Translations under genes and position numbers: made by a program
NCBI RefSeq assembly: GCF_020906515.1
Contig: NC_085849.1
Span: forward strand, 1,798,001-1,862,000
Reading direction: 5' to 3'
Source: Vanrija pseudolonga
Taxonomy: Eukaryota; Basidiomycota; Tremellomycetes; Trichosporonales; Trichosporonaceae
DNA length: 64,000 bases
Shown here: piece after piece, positions 23,601-36,325 of the stretch
How the letters are laid out: every line of letters starts with the position of its first letter
How positions within the stretch are numbered: the stretch's first letter is position 1
The notes under the pieces: generated by a model
The model's input: only the letters and a program-made list of their open reading frames with translations
Databases searched by the model: none
Told to the model about the DNA's origin: nothing

Positions 23601-24437
23601 CCACGCACGCTCGTCCGTTACCCCCGCCCCTCGGAACTCTGTCAGACGTCACCGACAGCGTGCAGTACATGAGACGTCACGAGCGGCTTAGCCGATCGTG
23701 TTAAAATGCCGTTTGGGCATGTTAGCGCAGCGGTCTCATGTGCTGGCTCACAAACTCGACCTCCTTCTCGGCGTTTCCGTGTCCCATGGCCAGGATCTAC
23801 CGAGCACCGAGCGGCTCGATGCAACGTCCCCCCCTTTCCCGCGCTCACCGATCTGTCCCCACCCGCCCGCCGGCACCGGCAAGCGCTATCTCCCCGCCCG
23901 CGCGCGCCGAGCCGAGCCGCGCTCGAGACTGACTGCCGCGGCTGACGGAGAAGACGGGGTAGTTAGTGGCGCTGCCGATCCCGCCGTCTGTGGGGGGATC
24001 GCCGCCGCGTCGTCCCCACGATCCCACGCGCCACCGCGCCTAACCGAGATGCTCTGTCTGCCGCGGCAGTGCCCTCGGCTCGTAAGTTCAGTTCCAGTCA
24101 GTACCCAGTTAAGCTCGGTGCCGCCCCGCCCGCTGTCACGTCGCGATCGCCCTGCCAGCCTGTGTGATCACGGTGCCTGCTCGGAGAATGGCGAACCCGC
24201 CCTGTCGGCACAAAACTCCTGCTGCCCACTTTGTAACTTCTCACAATTCGCATCGTCACATGGTACTTCTGTTTCTGGGAACGTGTTTTGGACGCATTGT
24301 TCGTCAGGGGTTCTGGGGAGGGTGGGGGGTGTGGGCGTGGAGAGCGAGGCGAGTGGAGAGGCATCACTGATGGGACATAGTGGCAGGGGAGGCCAGTTGT
24401 GGCTGTCGGCGTCCGCCTCAGGCTCACCGCGAGGCAA

Positions 24438-25684
24438 TTAGGTCGCCTCAGGCTCGGCGCCGTCAAGACGGATACCGACGCGGTGCTCCACGAACCAGGC
24501 GGGGAACTCCCACGTGTCGTCCTCGCCATGAACATGGACTAAGAGGAGGAAGTAGGTGAATCCGAGGTAAGTGATGCTGCGGGTGTCAGGTCAAACATCC
24601 TCTTTCACCACTTACACGTCAATCACTCCGGTCGAAATGACCTCGGCGTCAACCGAGATGACGTTGAGGCCGTTGCCAAGGGTAAACACGATGCCCGCAG
24701 CGATCGTCGCGCTGGTACAGTCAGTATGGCCACCTCTCGAGCTCACACACACACACGCCACTTACACAAAGAGAAGGACCGTGAGAAGGTAGTACTGGCC
24801 CTTGACAGCCGCCGGTCTGTGGCGCGTGGCGTTGACACCGGGAATGAAAAGCGTCACGAAGAGCGCCACAGTCCAGACACTGGTGAAGGCGAACCAGCCA
24901 GCCCAAGGACCACGGACGCGGCCCCTCCAGTGGCCGGGGAACGTAGCCGTGATGAGGGCCGACGACTCGACCAGCACGTCGTACGTGATCGCTGCCAGCG
25001 CAGCGAGCGGCGCGAGGCCCGAGAGCAGCGCGAGCTCAATGACAAGGAGCGGAGTCGAGAAGAGGCGCACCGTCTGGGAACCCCAGAAGACCTGGCGAAT
25101 GATATAGTCGACGGCAGGAGGGCCGCCCGGGCGGTGCGGTTCACCGCCGTGGTGGCCGCCGCCCTTGCCAAAGGCCGAGGTGGAGAACGAGTTGCCGTGG
25201 TAACGGCCATGGGTCGAGCCGAGGCCAGTCGCGAGGGCAAAGTAGGCGATAGTGACGGCGGCGAGGGCGAGGGACGAGAGGCTGGGGTGGGGCGGGGCGT
25301 TAGCTGTGCGCGCGCGCGTCAGGGCGCAGCGACGGGCGTGGTGCCGTCGTCGTCTCAACTCGGCACAACACTCACGTGTGGAAGATCCTGAAGCGGCGCT
25401 CGACGCGGCTAGCGAGCACGGCGACGCCGACGAGGCCGCCAGCAAACACGCCAAAGAAGACCCAGAGGGCGATCACCGACTTCTGCGTCGCGTGGTCGAA
25501 CACAAAGTGAGTGGGGACCTGCGTGGGGTGGGGTTAGCGGCGAGCCGGGAAGGGAAGGTAAGGCGAGGAAGGCGCCAGCGAGCCCGCCGGCGCGACTCAC
25601 CGTCGTGGGTACGGGGTAGGTGGCTGTCGGGGCGGGGTGGCCGCCTCCGGGGGGGTCGACGGTGATGACTGGGTCGCCGTACAT
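24438..25684 (-). CDS. Opsin-like seven-helix membrane protein lacking the retinal lysine
   Basis: Five exons (25601-25684, 25376-25518, 24766-25281, 24616-24711, 24438-24576) give 325 aa. The microbial-rhodopsin fold is visible: a soluble N-terminus, a first helix IALWVFFGVFAGGLVGVAVL, the helix-C block with FWGSQTVRLFSTPLLVIE, and helix G with IDVITYLGFTYFLLL. Aligned by eye to bacteriorhodopsin, the Schiff-base Lys216 is Tyr283, Asp85 is Val147, Arg82 is Ser, Asp96 is Glu158 and Asp212 is kept (Asp279). It should therefore not bind retinal as a Schiff base, like the HSP30/YRO2/MRH1 opsin-related proteins of fungi. A His/Gly-rich loop (about 99-130) between helices B and C is long. It probably sits in the plasma membrane; its biochemical role is unknown. 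Confidence 0.85.
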
Positions 25685-26318
25685 TGCTGTGATGGCTTGG
25701 TTGTGACGGGGTTTACTAGAGTAGGGATGGATGAGGAAGAGTGTCCAACTGTAAGAGTGGTTGTGGTGTTGGGATTCCGACTTGGGGCCAAGGAAGGGCT
25801 AGTGGCCAATGGTGGGTGGGTGGAATGTGAGCAATCGACAAGTCGGTACTGCCGACGAGTTGAGTGTGAGAGGTGGGTGGGATCTGGCGGCGGCGACCAC
25901 AAGACTTGGGGGCAAGGTCATGTGGCATCATGCCATTCCTGCGACGCTACTGATGCCATGCTCCATGCTGCTGCTGTGACGCGCAATGTGTCGCGACCGA
26001 CCCGATCCAGCCGCGACAATGACGACACACTGACCGCACGGCGCAATCTATACGTCATCGACGTCCAAACCAACAGCCAACAGCATGCGGTGACTTGCTC
26101 AGCAGAAACAACTAACAATACATGCTTGGAGATTATAACTCTGCTGCGACTCTGGCTCTATACACGACAACGCCTTCATCCAGGCAGCAAGAGCCATGCA
26201 AATGCGCTCCACAACCAGGCCACGCTCGACTTTATTGTTTGCACTCTGTAGCAATGACGTCAGCATCATCAACAACAGAAGTGTGTCACCTCGTGTCGCC
26301 ACAACACCACGACTACAC
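25685..26318. other. Promoter region of the opsin-like gene
   Basis: About 630 bp between two minus-strand genes. It holds the upstream region of the opsin-like gene and the 3' flank of the 885-aa orphan. No gene or distinct motif was recognised. Confidence 0.4.
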
Positions 26319-29164
26319 TCACGCAGGATGCTTCGACCACGCGCCCCAAGTAGCCTTGACCACACGCGCCATGGGGTACGGCGACGCTGTCGCAGGCGGT
26401 ACAATGGTAGTAGACGATTCCTGCAATACTGGGGAAGGTTGCGCAGGAGAAGGACTGGCTGCTGGTGACTCGACATTAGCCGTGCCTATAGGTGGGTCGG
26501 GGCGGACAGGGATTAGCACCTTGTCCCAGATTGGCGGCTCGGGGACTCCTCCAGGCTCCTCCCAGATATCCCGGAAGGTACCCGTGGGGTTGTCGGTGTC
26601 GGCGTCGGCGGCACGAGGGAAGCCATACAAACGCAGGTCGCGCGCCTCGTCTGCGAAGAAAGCCAGATCGGCGCGCAAGCGTTGGACCTCCATGGCCGTA
26701 GATATCATGAAGAAGAAGATGATGAGCTTGAAGAGCATGCTCCAAGACACGATTCTACTACGCCAAGTTGTAGTCGCCGTCGTTGTCGTCGTCGTCGTCG
26801 ACGGCGCGCTGGGCATGGGCTCTGTTGGTGATGGTTTGACCAGCTGGATCGATCCGGGCACCTCAAGGCTGCCGCGGTACGCGCGGTCAGATACCTTCTC
26901 CAGATTCGTCGCCGCGACAGAGCTCAGCAGGTCTAGAGTCAGCAGCGCTTTGTGTTTCGACTTACTATCCCACTCGCTTCCCACGAGCTCAACAAGCAAG
27001 TCGCCCTTGCCGTGGCTAAAGGATGGCACGGCCACGGCGTCGCCGCTCACGACTTCAACTACGAGCTCGACACTGCCGCGGCCTCTTCCGACGCGCACTT
27101 CTGTGCCCAGGTCGTTGGGGAGAGGCAGCACTGCTCTTGGCAGGTGTGTGTCGTTGCTGGTTGCACGGACGACACGAACCGACGAGCCTGGGAATCTTGC
27201 GCCGACCTCTGCTACGTTCGCCGGCCAAGCAAAGGTCGACGACACCGTTTGCACCGCCCAGACATTGCGCTGGATGGTGACCTGCACAGGCCCGGGGATT
27301 GTCACAGGTGAGGGAACTGGAAGGGGCTGGCCGTCCTGGGTCCAGTTGAAGACACCGATCGACGGCAGGGTCGCGTCGCAAGTCTGTGTGGTTTCGGATG
27401 ACGCCGAGGAGGTGTGTTGATCGGGCTTGGCGTCGTTGGTGACGAAGGAAGCTTGAGGGCAAGTTACGGTACACTTTGTCGGGAACGATAGATCGTCAAA
27501 GCGCACAAATGGGATCTGCACCTGCGCACCTGGGGACACGAGCGTCAGATTGAGAGGGGCAATCGAGCCCTCAAAGTCGATTGTGCGCTCGTCGCCATCG
27601 TCTTCTGGGGCCATAAACTCCAGCTGGAACACGGATGCGGGTGTCGGCGAGCGCGGTACAACCCGATGAAGCTCTGGAGCTGCGCGCTCCGACGAGGGTG
27701 GCCGGCGGCGCCCTGGTGTAACAGGCTTTCGTGGCGATGGCGAGTCAAAACTGTTAAGTTCGAAGCTGAAGTCGGCAGAGTCGAGACCAGGAGGTAACCC
27801 CGTCTGTCTCAGTGGGGTCCGCTGCTGGGCGTCGATGGTCGCGGTCGACTCGTCTGGGTCGACAGTGCTCCCTGACTCTAACACGATCCAGCCCTCGCCG
27901 TCAGTCGACCGCCACGAGAGCAGCCCCTCGCCGGTGATCTCGAGCTCGCTCCAGCCCCATCCAGGCGGCAGTACCGACTCAAGAACCACAGGCCCCGGCG
28001 TGGCAGGGAGCGTTGCGCGGAACGCCATTGAAATCAGCGGCCGGTGGCTGTCCCACTGCGGCACGATGCGGAGATTTGGTGGCGAGCCGACAGAAGGAAG
28101 GAAGCGCCATTCGAGTTGCAGCAAGTCCGTGCTACCCTGTCAGCACTCACTGCCACATAACCCTCACCTCTGGAAGCGCCCGTCAAACTGGTTGCCCTTG
28201 GCCTCGTAGTCAGACTCCGAGTCGTCACTCAAAGCGTCCAAGACTCCAGGCACCTCGCCGTCTTCCCAGCCGTCCTCGATCCCAGACTGGACAGACGACC
28301 TCCTATAGCCACGCTTGACGGTCGACGCTTGGCTCGAGATAACCGGCGGAACAGATGCGATCTCCACCCTGTCCGAGAGAGGGTCGCGGGGCACGACCTG
28401 GAACGAGATCGTGTTGTCCAGGCAGCGGGGAAGTGATAACGACACCTGGAACGCCTCGTCGGTGCCGCTCGGGTGCTTGACCACTTGAATTGGCAGCTCG
28501 ACCTCCATGATGATGAGCCACTCGCTGCGGGCGGCGGTCGTCGCGGGGCTCCCAGGCGTGCCGGCGGGAGGAGCAGAGCGGCGGGGCGGGCTGTTGCTCT
28601 CCTCTAACACGACGTACACCTGGCCCGTGGTGGCCGACACGTCGACGACGGGGCGCTGGCTGGTCGGGCCGAGCGCGATCGGCGGATATGCCGACGGCTT
28701 GAGGTTGAGCAGGGCGACGGCGGCGGCGAGGCGCTGCGGGGGTCTGGGCGAGCCGAGCAGCGTCGGCACCCCCGAGAGCGAGTAGAGCGCGGGGATGGAT
28801 CTGAGCTTTGGTGGTCGGTCTGCTAGGGCACGGGGAAGAAATGAAGAAAGTCGTCAGCATGGCACGGTCGGGGCGGGGCGGCAAGGCGCGGCAACTGGCG
28901 CAACGGCGCGCATCGCACACGACCACCACCAGGACTCACGATCACCACCAAACAGGCCCCAGCGGGATTGCTGCTGCCTTGGGTCGAGGTCGCGCGGGAT
29001 TGTCACCTTGTGCGTGAGCAGGGAACACGCTGTGGGCTTACCTTGAGACAGAGGAGGCCGAGGGCCAGGTCGCCCTCTGCAATGGCGTGAAATCCGAGCT
29101 TTGAGACGATGAGCCCCGGGCTCACGTCATGGCCTTCGCTGCGCCGCGGTGTGCGGGTCGACAT
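26319..29164 (-). CDS. Orphan single-pass membrane protein, about 885 aa
   Basis: Four exons (29042-29164, 28940-29006, 28168-28822, 26319-28131) join in frame to 885 aa. I do not recognise the family. Most of the protein (to about residue 760) looks folded and beta-rich with serine/proline linkers (for example SFDSPSPRKPVTPGRRRPP). One clear membrane segment near residue 780 (WSMLFKLIIFFFMISTAMEV) is followed by a helix-prone stretch (VQRLRADLAFFADEARDL) and a proline-rich tail. N-terminal residues include SKLGFHAIAEGDLALGLLCL, which is hydrophobic. The upstream sequence reads in frame as LAITALSNIIFGRAAMSTRT after a plausible acceptor CACTCACAG, so the true start may lie in an extra 5' exon. 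The long exons and codon use support a real gene. It may be a tremellomycete-specific envelope or ER protein. Confidence 0.7.
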
Positions 29165-29692
29165 TGCAGCGCGGCCAAAGATGATGTTTGATAGGGCAGT
29201 GATGGCTAGGCCTGTGAGTGTGGGGTGTAGTGAGAGTGGTGCACAGAGAGAGGAGAAGAGAGAAAGGAAGGTAAAAGTTGGGGGGGTTGCCGTCAGCGCA
29301 CTAATAGGGTGCTGTTTGTGTTGTCGGCGGCGCGAAAAGGACAACGCGTAACATGGCGTCGATGCATGAGTGACTGGACAACATCACCCAGGCACGTGGC
29401 GGCCATGTGGACAGCAACCCTGAAACCATGTCCTTCGACGTCCTCGACCACACCTGCAGACAGCGGATACATATGAGCAGTGTGATACTAGGTCTAGCTC
29501 CACCCGCTTGCCATGTACACGGCAATGGATGCAACAGAGCGCGCGCGGCGACAACAACGCCCCTCGCAACTCGAGAGCAACGACAGCGAAAGCCGTGGGC
29601 AGACGCTTCGTCACCTTTCCTCCGACGTAGCTGTGGGCTACGTTTCGCTACGCCTCCTCTTCCTCCGCCTCGCTCACGCCAAGCGCGCAAAC
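29165..29692. other. Spacer upstream of the 885-aa orphan
   Basis: About 530 bp between the orphan start and the TOM20 stop, both minus strand. It may contain a missing first exon of the orphan. A pyrimidine-rich tract on the minus strand (about 29220-29290) fits an intron end or leader. Confidence 0.4.
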
Positions 29693-29769
29693 TTAGGCGT
29701 TGTTGCTGACGCGCTCCCACTCGGCACCCGAGCTGTTGGCAGAGGGCGCGCCCTCGCTGCTGGCAGCCT

Positions 29770-29800
<31 letters not shown>

Positions 29801-30839
29801 CTCCTCCTCAGCGGCCTCCTCCGCGGCCTCGGCCTTGATGGCGGCGTCGACCTCCTCGGCAAGCTTCTCGATAGGAGAGAGCTCGGCGTCGGCGGCGGGT
29901 GCGGCGTCGTCAATGTCGGCGACGCTGGCGGGGACGGCGGCAGGGGCGGCAGCTCCACGGCCACCGGCGGCGGCACCGGCGTTGACGGCCGAGGTGAGCT
30001 GGGTGAGCTTGAGGACAAGCTGGAACACGGGCTCCGGGCAGACCTTCTGGTAGACTGCGGGGTTAGTGGGGCTACAATTACTCCTAACACAGTAGCACTC
30101 ACTCATGAGGAGCTCGACGGGCTGGGGGTAGACGCGGAGCGCGCGGTAGAAGTGGGTGGCGGCCTTGACGTACTCGGAGGGGCCTGCGGGTGTTAGTGGC
30201 TGGGGTTGTGTGGGGTGTGGAGGGTGTCGGCGTAGTTGGTACACAGGGCTGGGGGGTTCGACGCGGACGCAGCGCTGAGCCGCATCATGGTGCGTATCTC
30301 TGCACACGCACGACGCGGCTCCGCTCCCGACCAGCCAGCGGCGATACGACTGCCTGGCACAACGCCGACACAAGCTCCACCACAACGACTCACCCTGCGC
30401 AGCGAGCGCCTCGGCAGTCGCGACGTGCTCCTGGAAGTATGCCTCCATCTGCTCCGGCGTCGAGGGGGGCGTCTCGAGCTCGAGCTCGACAAGGGCGAGG
30501 GTGAGCTCCTGCGGGGGATGTCAGCTGTGCCCTCCTAGTGCCAGCAGACGAAACATACACGCGCGTCGCGGATCTCCTGCTCCTTGGCAGCGGCGTCGGC
30601 GGCCTGCTTGATCTTCTTGTGCTGCTTGCCTGTGGGCGGGGGTTAGCTACGGCCGAAGACGACGGCGGAGGCGGCGGCTGGCTCGCTGGCTCGCTGCGCT
30701 TGCCATGGCTTGACTCACGCAAGCCCTTGCGGAACTCGGGGCTGTTACGGCGCATGTAGTCAAAGTAGACGACGTAGCCGAGGAGACCGGCGGCGGCCGT
30801 GCCGGCTGTGATGAGGGCGATCTGGCCTGCGCGGGACAT
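29693..30839 (-). CDS. TOM20: TOM20 mitochondrial import receptor
   Basis: Five exons (30719-30839, 30559-30629, 30394-30508, 30103-30183, 29693-30054) give 249 aa. TOM20 is the outer-membrane receptor that recognises presequences and passes precursors to the TOM pore. The N-terminal anchor IALITAGTAAAGLLGYVVYF is followed by the family signature DYMRRNSPEFRKGLRKQHKK. The receptor domain contains the TPR-like motif EYVKAATHFYRALRVYPQP, then IYQKVCPEPVFQLVLKL. The C-terminus is a long Ala/Pro linker and an acidic tract of repeated EEAEEE units, ending EWERVSNNA. Acidic tails are known in fungal Tom20; this one is long. Start and all splice phases are consistent. Confidence 0.95.
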
Positions 30840-31240
30840 GTTGCTGCTGTCTGTGTGATGTGGAATGGACAGAGAGTGACGAGGAGGAGGTTTGGTTGTA
30901 ATCGCAGGTTGCCGACGAAAAGTCAGGCAGCGAGCGCTGCGAGCCGTTACGGAGAGTTCTGGCGGACCCGGCATCGTTATCCGGCCCCCCCTCGTTTGAG
31001 CACCAAGCAATGCCGGACCACCGACGACACTGACGATGCGTTGTTGTTGCGTGCGCCATCTGCGATGCACTCGACCATGCATCAGATCCAACATACCACA
31101 AGGCTAGAGCTACAGATACGGACCGTCACCCGAGATACTACTACGTGATTTAAATTTAAATAGGGAATCCAAAGAGCGCGAGGCGTGAGATGGGACAACA
31201 TGTGGCAGATGCCCGCTTGGTGGCATTACTAGCTCTACTC
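30840..31240. promoter_or_regulatory. TOM20 upstream region
   Basis: About 400 bp between the TOM20 start and the stop of the disordered orphan. It includes an AT-rich palindromic stretch ATTTAAATTTAAAT at about 31147-31160, unusual in this GC-rich window. No gene is seen. Confidence 0.4.
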
Positions 31241-33591
31241 CTACGCGCGCTTCATTGGTGGCCGCAAGGGTTTACCGGCCGATCCATTGCTCGTTGCTGA
31301 TGCGCGGCGCGAGGTCCCAGAGCCCGACTTCGACGACTTGTTGCTCGACACCGAGCTGCCGGCGTATTCCGGCGGCCCAGTGCTCGCCTTGCGGCGCTGG
31401 GACTGGAACGACTGCCAGGACGCAGGGACGCCAGCGACGGCGTGTGAGCGAGCGGGCGACGTTCCCCGCCCGTCCTCGCTTCCTTCTCGCGACGACAGGC
31501 GCCGCGTCCGTGTGCTCGGGCTGAGCGCGAGCGTCGCCACGTCCTTGAACAGGTCGGAGGACGACTCGCCCCGCAACAGCGCCGGTCGGGCTGGGGGCGA
31601 CAGCGAAGAGGATGACCCGCGCGGTACATCGCTGCTCGTGTGGCTGGACCGCGTCTGGTTGGACGCATATGAATCTCCGCGAGTGATGCCTGGTCGCGCC
31701 GAGATGCGCCGTGATGGAGACGGTAGCGGGACGAATCTGCGTCCGTGTCAGCAGAACTCCACCTCGATCCGGCACCAGACACTCACAACGCGCCGACGTT
31801 CGCCTCGTCATGGGCACGATCGTAGTTGCGCTCTCCCCGCTGGTCTCCGGACTGGTCCCGCCTATATCCCAGATGGTACGCTGCGAGCTGGTCACCATGT
31901 GCCGCGGCGTTGCGCAGCGCATTCATCTCCGTGTTGCTGGGCGGCGGGGCACCAGCCTGCAAGTTGATCGTGGCCATGCTGTCGGACGGCCGGCTTGGTT
32001 TCGACGTGGCTGCCTCAACGTCCGACCTGTGTCGTAACGAAGATGGTGCGTACACCGAGTCTGGGGGGGTCTGCGTCTCCGACGTGCCAGAGGAAACCCG
32101 GCTGAAGCGCTTCCGCGTAGTAAATGACCCATGTGGCGCCAACGACCCATTGTTCTTGACCCTCGGCCCAGAGCGCTGCATCCACGTCGGGGCGGCAGGC
32201 TCCGAAACAGTAGTGGTCGCCAGGGGCCCGCCGCCGAGAAGAATCCCGTAGTTTGTGCGCGAGTTGGCGGCGTGGGCAGCGCCTGCGTCTGGTGCGCGCG
32301 CCGACGCGCCGACGCCATAGTCGAAATGTATAGTCCTCCTCTCGCGTGGACGCACGCTCCGAGAGTTAGCTTGCGCGTCTCGCGAGCCAACAGCACACGA
32401 GCACGTGTTCCAAGGCGGCTCTGAGCGCGTCGAGCACACACACGACGCAGTGTCGTTGAAATCCGCATCGGCGCCGAGGCGTGTTGGCGCACGGTTGCGG
32501 TTGAACGGCGGGACTGCCACGACGGCATACTGTCCCGCGAGGGTATCGCGGGGGAGCGGCGCGACCTGGTCGAGCTTCTCCGACGAGTCACCCGAGCCCG
32601 ACGAGCCGCCAGGGGACGCGGTACGCCCCGTTCCACCACCACCACCGCCGACGCCGCCGACGCCGCCACCATCGCGACCCGGGGCTGTGAGCACCGGCTG
32701 TGGCGAGTGCTGCGGTGGCCGTGGGGTCAGGCTCGCCGACGTTGCGCCCGAGTGTGCGGCGTGCGCGTGCGTGTGCGCTACATGCGCCGCACGCGACAGC
32801 GCATGGGCGGACACGAAGCGCGGCCGGGTGTGAGCGGTCTCTGGCGACCCGCGCACCCCTCCGGCGCCGCGTGACCCCGACCCGCGCGACCCCGAGGCCT
32901 TGGACGTCGATCCCTTCGAACCTGACCCCTTTGAACCGGATCCCCTCGACCCCGAGCCTCTTGAGCGCGCGTCATTGTCATTATCCGACAGCTCGTCGCT
33001 GGAATCCGTTCGCTGGAGGGTACTTTCCACGACGATCGGCTGCGGCTGGAGCAGTTTAATCTCGGCACCCTTGTCAAACGACGACTGGTGCGAGTCTGAT
33101 TCTGACGCCGACACGCGCCCGGCCGACTCGGACGCCGAGCTGAGCGACGAGAGGTTGTTGACCTCGATGCTCGAGGCCGACGAGAGGGTGACGCCGTCCG
33201 ACTCGGCCGACGCCGGCGTGGTGGACAGCGAGCGCTCGAAGCGGGGCACGAGGCTCTCTGCGCTCGTCTCGTCGTCGTCTGCGTCTGGGCGCGGTTGTGC
33301 AGGGCGGATTTTCGGTCGGCGCGGCGCGGCGGCCTCGTCATTCGTGTTGGGGATGAGGCGTAGCGGCCCGAGCTCGGGCTCAGCGAGGCGCGGGGAGAGC
33401 AGGGGTGCGCCGCGCGACCCGGCGCGCACGACACCCGGGCGCACGAGAGTGAAGAATGTCCGCGCGGTGCCCGGCGACTCGAGCGGCGCGCGCGACGACA
33501 AGGGCGACGCGCTCCCCGCTTCGGCGTGCACGCTACTCGGTGGCGACGACAGCGGCGGGTCGGGCGAGTCGACCGGCACGGTGGGGGGCAT
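31241..33591 (-). CDS. Serine-rich, probably disordered orphan protein, 766 aa
   Basis: Two exons (31787-33591 and 31241-31736) join in frame through a 50-nt intron with branch CTGAC and acceptor GACGCAG. I recognise no domain. The chosen start is the ATG of MPPTVPVDSPDP; an in-frame ATG at 33822 would add 77 residues of unlikely composition. The protein is dominated by Ser, Pro, Gly and Arg. A run of GSGSR/GSGSK pentamer-like units lies at about residues 220-250, and a Gly-rich patch (GGGVGGVGGGGGGTG) at about 315. A more ordered piece NALRNAAAHGDQLAAYHLGYRRD lies near 570. No membrane segment or signal peptide is visible. The long open frame with consistent codon use supports a real gene, possibly a regulatory or scaffold protein. 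Confidence 0.65.
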
Positions 33592-34898
33592 TATTGTTGC
33601 AAGTGGGCCGCCATCGGCGGGTGGGTCGGGTGGGGCGGGGCGGGGAGGGCAGTGGCGACGGGGGTTGGGTGGGGGAGTGTTGTCGAGCTGGCGATGTAGC
33701 GAGCAGAGTTGGGTGTCCTTGTTGCTCGCTGTCGCCGCGGTGTGAGTGAGTAAAGTGGTATTGTTCACTAGATGGGCACGAGATGCACAAATGTTGGAGT
33801 GGGAGACGCCGGGCCGCGGCACGCCAGTGCATGCTCCTTCCTACATAAGCTCCTATTCTGCTCCTTGTTGGGCCGAAACTAGCGCGCAACCTGTCCCGAG
33901 GCCAGACACCATGTCGTCATGGAGCGAGGATGGCCTGCGCTGGTCGGAACTAAAAGGGGGGCTGGGCTGGGGACAGTGGTGTGTGGGCCTCGTCCGCTGG
34001 CTCGCTCATTCTACCCTAGTGCCCTGCTGGCTACTACCCTGTTATGTTGTGCAAGGTCGTACACGACGACTCGTCATACTGAGTGAGCTGCTGGTGCCAC
34101 AGTGCTTCTTGGGGCGACGATCGCTGGCGCCACGAACCAACGCTGGCACGCACGGACCATGGGCCCTCGACAGCAGTCAGTCGCCAGACGGCCGAGCGCC
34201 GAGCCAGCCATCCAGCCAGATCAGATGCCTGTCCGTTCCCCTGGCATGTGGCCTGCCTGTCGATCGTCCCGAGCGTCGCGCTACGCTACACTGGGTCGTG
34301 TGAGCAATGCAAACCAGCTCCAAGCTCCATCCTGGCCGATGTCCGTCAGAACAGTCGCTGCGACCCGCTACCTCGCGTCAGTGTCGAGGTCGCACGACTG
34401 GTTCGTAGCACGCCGTCTCAAGGGCACATTGTCCTTGGCCTCAACCCCAACACATCATGCTAGCTGTGTACGTATCTCAAGGCACCACTTGCGATCCTGA
34501 GAACCATTCCAGCGATCCCAGCGATCCAGTGGATCGCGTGTCGCGGCATGAAACGTAGAGTAAGATCAGTCCGTCCCAATTCCTTGTCAGAGCAACAAGT
34601 CGTCGCGACTCCTACACCCCTGCACCCCCTCGAGCCCACAAAGAAAACGTCACAGGCATATCTCTACCAACACGCTCAACACACACTAGACACGACGACG
34701 GTGCGTACAATGAAAAAAATAATAAGCTTCATTTCGGGACCGGAGCGAGCCGCAGTGGACGAGAGAGGGTGGGACTGAGAGATGTGGCATGGGTCAGGCC
34801 GGAGGAGCGAGGTGGAAAGGACACGTGCGGGGTTAGGAGGGGAACGGAGGGTACGAGAGATGCTAGAGCGCAGGGGGCATCGCTGCATGGCCGGGCGT
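33592..34898. other. Upstream region of the disordered orphan and 3' flank of ARF1
   Basis: About 1.3 kb without a credible gene. Short frames on the plus strand have no protein character. The part next to 33592 is purine-rich on the plus strand, so pyrimidine-rich on the coding minus strand, as expected of a 5' leader. Confidence 0.4.

Positions 34899-36325
<1,427 letters not shown>

Larger units (their letters stand above)
20633..24437. other. Non-coding region between convergent thioesterase and opsin-like genes
   Basis: About 3.8 kb with no credible gene on either strand; the longest frame (23698-24441, 247 codons) has no protein character. It holds a perfect 9-bp hairpin at 22653-22675, a degenerate tandem array at about 22950-23600, a CAGCT pentamer run and a tRNA-like A-box segment near 23715. 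Convergent neighbours mean neither gene needs this stretch as a promoter. Confidence 0.45.

Noticed and set aside
23713-23790. A possible intron-containing tRNA gene (A-box TAGCGCAGCGG)
   Set aside because: No matching acceptor strand, no B-box GGTTCGA-type sequence at the right distance and no pairing anticodon stem.
23698-24441. A 247-codon plus-strand frame ending at the opsin-like gene
   Set aside because: No recognisable protein features and it overlaps the 3' end of a well-supported gene on the other strand.
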